Position numbers and translations under genes: made by a program. Positions 60,840 through 64,000 of a stretch of DNA of 64,000 bases are shown here, piece by piece (position 1 is the stretch's first letter; each line of letters starts with the position of its first letter). The stretch comes from Aestuariirhabdus litorea (GTDB lineage: Bacteria; Pseudomonadota; Gammaproteobacteria; Pseudomonadales; Aestuariirhabdaceae): assembly GCF_003864255.1 (NCBI RefSeq), contig NZ_QWEZ01000001.1:496001-560000 (forward strand), given 5' to 3'. The notes under the pieces are model-generated. The model saw nothing but the letters and a program-made list of their open reading frames with translations, searched no databases and was not told the DNA's origin.

Positions 60840-62969
60840 ATGCTGAGCAACGACCTCAAGCAGAGTATTCAGCAGGCTTATCGCCAGTTTCTCGACAACA
60901 AAGGCCTAAAACCCCGTTACGGGCAGAAGCTGATGATCGCCGAAATTGCGCGCACCCTGGGGGCGATCAAGAGCGATGACGAGGGCAAGCGCACCTCGGA
61001 TCCCGCGGTGGCAGTGGTGGAGGCGGGAACCGGTACCGGCAAAACCGTAGCCTACGCGCTGGCCGCCATTCCCATCGCCCAGGCCGCCGACAAGCGCCTT
61101 ATTATCTCCACCGCGACGGTTGCGCTGCAGGAGCAGATCGTCTTTAAAGACCTGCCCGACATCCGTCAGCAGAGCGGTCTCAAGTTCAGCTTTACCCTGG
61201 CCAAGGGACGGGGTCGTTACGTCTGCCTCAGCAAGCTGGACCACCTGCTGCAGTCCGGGCAGGAGAATGTGGCCACCATGGAGCTGTTTGCCCAGGAGGG
61301 GTTTCATATTGATGTGGATGAGGGCGCGGTCAAACTCTACCAGGAGATGGTGGAGCAGCTGGCCACCAACCGCTGGGACGGCGACCGCGACAACTGGAAA
61401 GGGGAGCTCGACGAGGGGCTGTGGCGCACCGTGACTACGGACCATGGCCAGTGCAGCGGTCGCCGCTGCACCAACTTTGGCCAGTGTGCCTTTTACAAGG
61501 CGCGTGAGGAGCTGACCCGGGCCGATGTGGTGGTCGCGAACCATGACCTGGTGCTGGCGGACCTGGCCCTCGGTGGGGGGGCCATCCTCAGTGCCCCGGG
61601 TGATAGCATCTACATCTTCGACGAGGGGCATCACCTGCCGGACAAAGCGATTAACCACTTTGCCCACCACGGCCGTCTGCACGGCACTGAAAGTTGGCTG
61701 GAACAGAGCAGTAAACAGGTCAGCAAACTGGTGGCCCAGAATGCCCTGCCGGGGGATCTGGGGCGCTGGCTTGAACAGTTGCCTCCGCGCCTGCAGGAGG
61801 CGCTGGAGAGCCAGCGGCAGATGTATGCACTGATGGAGTCGGCCACCGAATTTCCCAACCCTGATGGTTACCGCCCCAGCTACCGTTTTCCCAACGGTGT
61901 GGTGCCCGCTCCCGTGCGGGAGTTGGCGGGGCACCTCAAAGCCCACTTCTCGACGATCTGCGAGCTGCTGACTCGCTTGTGCGACGAACTCAAGGAGGCG
62001 ATGGACGGTAAGGTGGACGGGGTCGATGTGATCGATGCCGAGGCCTGGTATCCCTTGCTCGGCGCCATGCTTTCCCGCGCCGAATCCGCCTTTGGCCTGT
62101 GGCAGCTCTACAGCATTGAAGACCCCGAGGGGGAGCCCCCCATCGCGCGCTGGGTGCAGCTGCTGGATCAGGAGGGGCACTACGACCTGGAGGTGGCCTG
62201 CAGTCCGATCCTGGCGGCTCGCACCCTGCGCCAAAGCCTGTGGAACTGTTGTTACGGGGCGGTGGTGACCTCCGCCACCCTGACGGCCCTGGGGCGCTTC
62301 GACCGCATTCAGATGCGGGCCGGGATTCCCGACAGCGCCAGTTGCGCGGTTGTGCCCAGCCCCTTTTACCACAGCGATGCTGCGACCCTGCGCATTCCGG
62401 CGATGAGCGCAGATCCCAAGCTGCCCGACCAGCATACCGAGGCGGTCATCGAGTGCCTGCCGGCGATGCTCGAGGAGCAGCCGGGCACTCTGGTGCTCTT
62501 CTCCTCGCGGCGCCAGATGCTGGATGTATTTGCCGGCGTTGGGCGCCAGTGGCAGCAACGTATTCTGGTGCAGGGGGATCGCTCCAAGCAGGAGCTATTA
62601 ACCCAGCACCGCAAGCGGATCGATGACGACAAGCCCAGCGTTATCTTCGGCCTCGCCAGCTTCGCCGAGGGGGTCGACCTGCCCGGTCGCTACTGTGAGC
62701 AGGTGATCATCGCCAAGATCCCCTTTGCGGTGCCGGACGACCCGGTGGAGGCGGCGCTGGGGGAGTGGATCGAGTCCCGCGGCGGCAACTCCTTTATGGA
62801 GATCAGCGTACCGGACGCTTCGGTTCGCCTGGTGCAGGCTTGCGGCCGCCTGCTGCGCACCGAAAGTGACCGCGGACTGATTACCATTTTGGACCGACGC
62901 CTGGTGACCGCCCGTTACGGACGGGCCCTGCTGGATGCCCTGCCGCCCTTTCAGCGGCGTATTGACTGA
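60840..62969 (+). CDS. dinG: ATP-dependent DNA helicase DinG
   Basis: A 709-residue XPD-like superfamily 2 helicase. Walker A is 'VEAGTGTGKTVAYALA'; the Fe-S cluster cysteines are in 'YVCLSK' and 'CSGRRCTNFGQCAFY'. The DExH motif reads DEGHH ('IYIFDEGHHLPDKA'), and motif VI is 'VQACGRLLRTESDRG'. It unwinds R-loops, D-loops and forked DNA at replication-transcription conflicts. I start at ATG 60840. No good LexA box precedes it here, unlike E. coli dinG. Confidence 0.94.
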   Translation: MLSNDLKQSIQQAYRQFLDNKGLKPRYGQKLMIAEIARTLGAIKSDDEGKRTSDPAVAVVEAGTGTGKTVAYALAAIPIAQAADKRLIISTATVALQEQIVFKDLPDIRQQSGLKFSFTLAKGRGRYVCLSKLDHLLQSGQENVATMELFAQEGFHIDVDEGAVKLYQEMVEQLATNRWDGDRDNWKGELDEGLWRTVTTDHGQCSGRRCTNFGQCAFYKAREELTRADVVVANHDLVLADLALGGGAILSAPGDSIYIFDEGHHLPDKAINHFAHHGRLHGTESWLEQSSKQVSKLVAQNALPGDLGRWLEQLPPRLQEALESQRQMYALMESATEFPNPDGYRPSYRFPNGVVPAPVRELAGHLKAHFSTICELLTRLCDELKEAMDGKVDGVDVIDAEAWYPLLGAMLSRAESAFGLWQLYSIEDPEGEPPIARWVQLLDQEGHYDLEVACSPILAARTLRQSLWNCCYGAVVTSATLTALGRFDRIQMRAGIPDSASCAVVPSPFYHSDAATLRIPAMSADPKLPDQHTEAVIECLPAMLEEQPGTLVLFSSRRQMLDVFAGVGRQWQQRILVQGDRSKQELLTQHRKRIDDDKPSVIFGLASFAEGVDLPGRYCEQVIIAKIPFAVPDDPVEAALGEWIESRGGNSFMEISVPDASVRLVQACGRLLRTESDRGLITILDRRLVTARYGRALLDALPPFQRRID

Positions 62970-63000
62970 CCCGCTACTACTTCAGGAGAACGATGCCACA

Positions 63001-64000
63001 ATGAGCACCCTACAGGGATATTTTGACCTTCGATTCGAGCCGCTGCGTGACTGCTTCGCGGAACTCTTTGCCGAAGGGGAGGAGGTGGGGGCGGCCCTGA
63101 GTGTGAGTATCGGGGGGGAGCTGGCGGTGGATCTGTGGGCCGGGCATACCGACGCCGAGCAGACCCGCTGCTGGGAGCAGGATACCCTGGTCAACCTCTT
63201 CTCCTGTACCAAGGGGCTGGCCAGTACCGCCGCCCTGATGCTGGTGGAGCGGGGGCTGCTGTCGCTGGAGGAGCGGGTCGCCCACTACTGGCCCGAGTTT
63301 GGTTGTAACGGCAAGCAGGATATTCGTGTTGAGCAGCTGCTCTGCCACAGTGCAGGACTGTCGGCCATTCATCCGCGGGTGCCCGATGAGGCGCTGTTCG
63401 ACTGGGGGGCGATGGTGCACTACATCGAGCAGGAGCAGCCCTGGTGGGAGCCTGGCACTCGCCACGGCTACGCGCCGGTCACGTTCGGCTGGACCCTGGG
63501 GGAGCTGTTCCGGCGGGTGGCCGGCGAAACCATCGGCCACTTTGTACAGCGTGAGCTGATGGAGCCCCTTGGGCAGGAGCTCTACATCGGCCTGCCCGAA
63601 GTCCTCGACCCGCGGGTTGCGCGTATTGTCCGTGCCCCCCTCACGGCGCTGCCCGACAGTCCGGTATTACGGGAGATCATGTCCCACCCCGAGGGGGTCA
63701 CGGCCCACGCCTTTACCAACCCGATGTCGGTGATGAACTCAACCAACAAGCCCCAGTGGCGCCGGATGGAGCTTTGCTCGGCCAACGGTCATGGCACGGC
63801 GCGCTCGCTGGCGGTGTTGTACGATATGCTCGCCAACGGAGGGCGTTACCGCGGGCACTCGCTGTTGGCGCCGGAACTGATCGAGCGGGCCAGGCGGGAG
63901 CAGGTGAGGGGGGAGGATGCGGTGCTGGGCTGCGAGAGTCGCTTCGGGCTGGGCTTTTTACTGCACCAGCCCCGTCCCCTGGCGGAACTGGGGGGGGAGG
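63001..64000 (+). CDS. Serine hydrolase of the beta-lactamase/EstB type, 3' truncated
   Basis: 333 codons are visible and the frame is open at the window edge, so the C-terminus is missing. The catalytic Ser-x-x-Lys is 'NLFSCTKGLASTAALML' (SCTK). A Tyr-containing second motif is probable in 'RHGYAPVTFGWTLGELFRRV' (YAP for YxN) and the third Lys/His-Gly motif would lie beyond the edge. Relatives are EstB-type esterases and class C-like hydrolases. AGGAG precedes ATG 63001; it follows dinG by 31 bp. Confidence 0.88.
   Translation, partial: MSTLQGYFDLRFEPLRDCFAELFAEGEEVGAALSVSIGGELAVDLWAGHTDAEQTRCWEQDTLVNLFSCTKGLASTAALMLVERGLLSLEERVAHYWPEFGCNGKQDIRVEQLLCHSAGLSAIHPRVPDEALFDWGAMVHYIEQEQPWWEPGTRHGYAPVTFGWTLGELFRRVAGETIGHFVQRELMEPLGQELYIGLPEVLDPRVARIVRAPLTALPDSPVLREIMSHPEGVTAHAFTNPMSVMNSTNKPQWRRMELCSANGHGTARSLAVLYDMLANGGRYRGHSLLAPELIERARREQVRGEDAVLGCESRFGLGFLLHQPRPLAELGGE

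Noticed and set aside
60906-62558. Long open frame on the minus strand (550 codons) inside dinG
   Set aside because: It is antisense to dinG, with low-complexity composition and no recognisable domain.

Overview
The window is chromosomal DNA of a GC-rich, Gram-negative gammaproteobacterium, probably marine. The gene families point to an Oceanospirillales/Pseudomonadales-like lineage: the PA2778/PA2779 pair, DUF3549 and DUF3461 proteins, an NhaD antiporter, a TAXI-type TRAP transporter, a CrbS/CrbR-type acetate switch and the DinB, UmuDC and DinG repair proteins. No species can be named from the sequence alone. Coding density is high. I see no insertion sequence, prophage or CRISPR array; the only conspicuous repeat is a tRNA-derived tandem array near 23.5-24.0 kb. 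The first and last genes are cut by the window edges.

0-13 kb is membrane transport and sensing: the end of an EmrA-like fusion protein with a NodT-type outer-membrane lipoprotein, a chemoreceptor with a perfect FNR/Anr-like box just upstream, a GltS-type symporter, an MFS transporter, and a complete RND pump (fusion lipoprotein, AcrB-like pump, outer-membrane channel). 13-17.4 kb is an Anbu (ancestral proteasome-like) locus: ATP-grasp, alpha-E and zinc-peptidase genes converge on the anbu gene and the last two overlap at their 3' ends. 17.5-24.1 kb holds 6-phosphogluconate dehydrogenase, umuDC behind a near-perfect LexA box, a C39-like peptidase lipoprotein with its PA2779-family partner, a double cupin protein, and initiator tRNA-Met followed by four tandem 124-bp units that each carry a decayed initiator tRNA and the same terminator.

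24.1-37.8 kb is signalling and acetate use: a PAS/GAF/GGDEF/EAL protein, acetyl-CoA synthetase, a DEDDh exonuclease, a cNMP/CBS/DUF294 protein whose nucleotidyltransferase motif is degenerate, a transporter-linked hybrid kinase (CrbS-like), its probable LuxR-type partner (CrbR-like), and a PilJ-like GGDEF protein. 37.9-43.4 kb has dinB with a LexA box, a DUF3549 gene, nhaD, a doubtful HPP-like membrane protein, a small Cys-rich secreted protein and a DUF411 metal-binding protein.

43.5-51.3 kb is the most interesting part. A 59-residue membrane protein, then thermostable-hemolysin-family (GNAT/LuxI-like), AMP-ligase, heme-oxygenase-like diiron oxidase, SDR and TPR genes in tight succession, lead into a PmrAB/QseBC-like two-component system and a radical SAM/SPASM gene. 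Three PmrA-type boxes with exact 11-bp periodicity precede the small membrane protein, the hemolysin-family gene and the radical SAM gene. This suggests a self-contained, two-component-regulated pathway, perhaps making an acyl-derived product.

51.3-64 kb is mostly housekeeping: a VOC protein, NudC, a beta-hydroxyacid dehydrogenase, a pseudouridine synthase, YitT, DUF3461, a TAXI-TRAP/UspA operon, a YchJ-like SEC-C protein, DinG and a truncated serine hydrolase.
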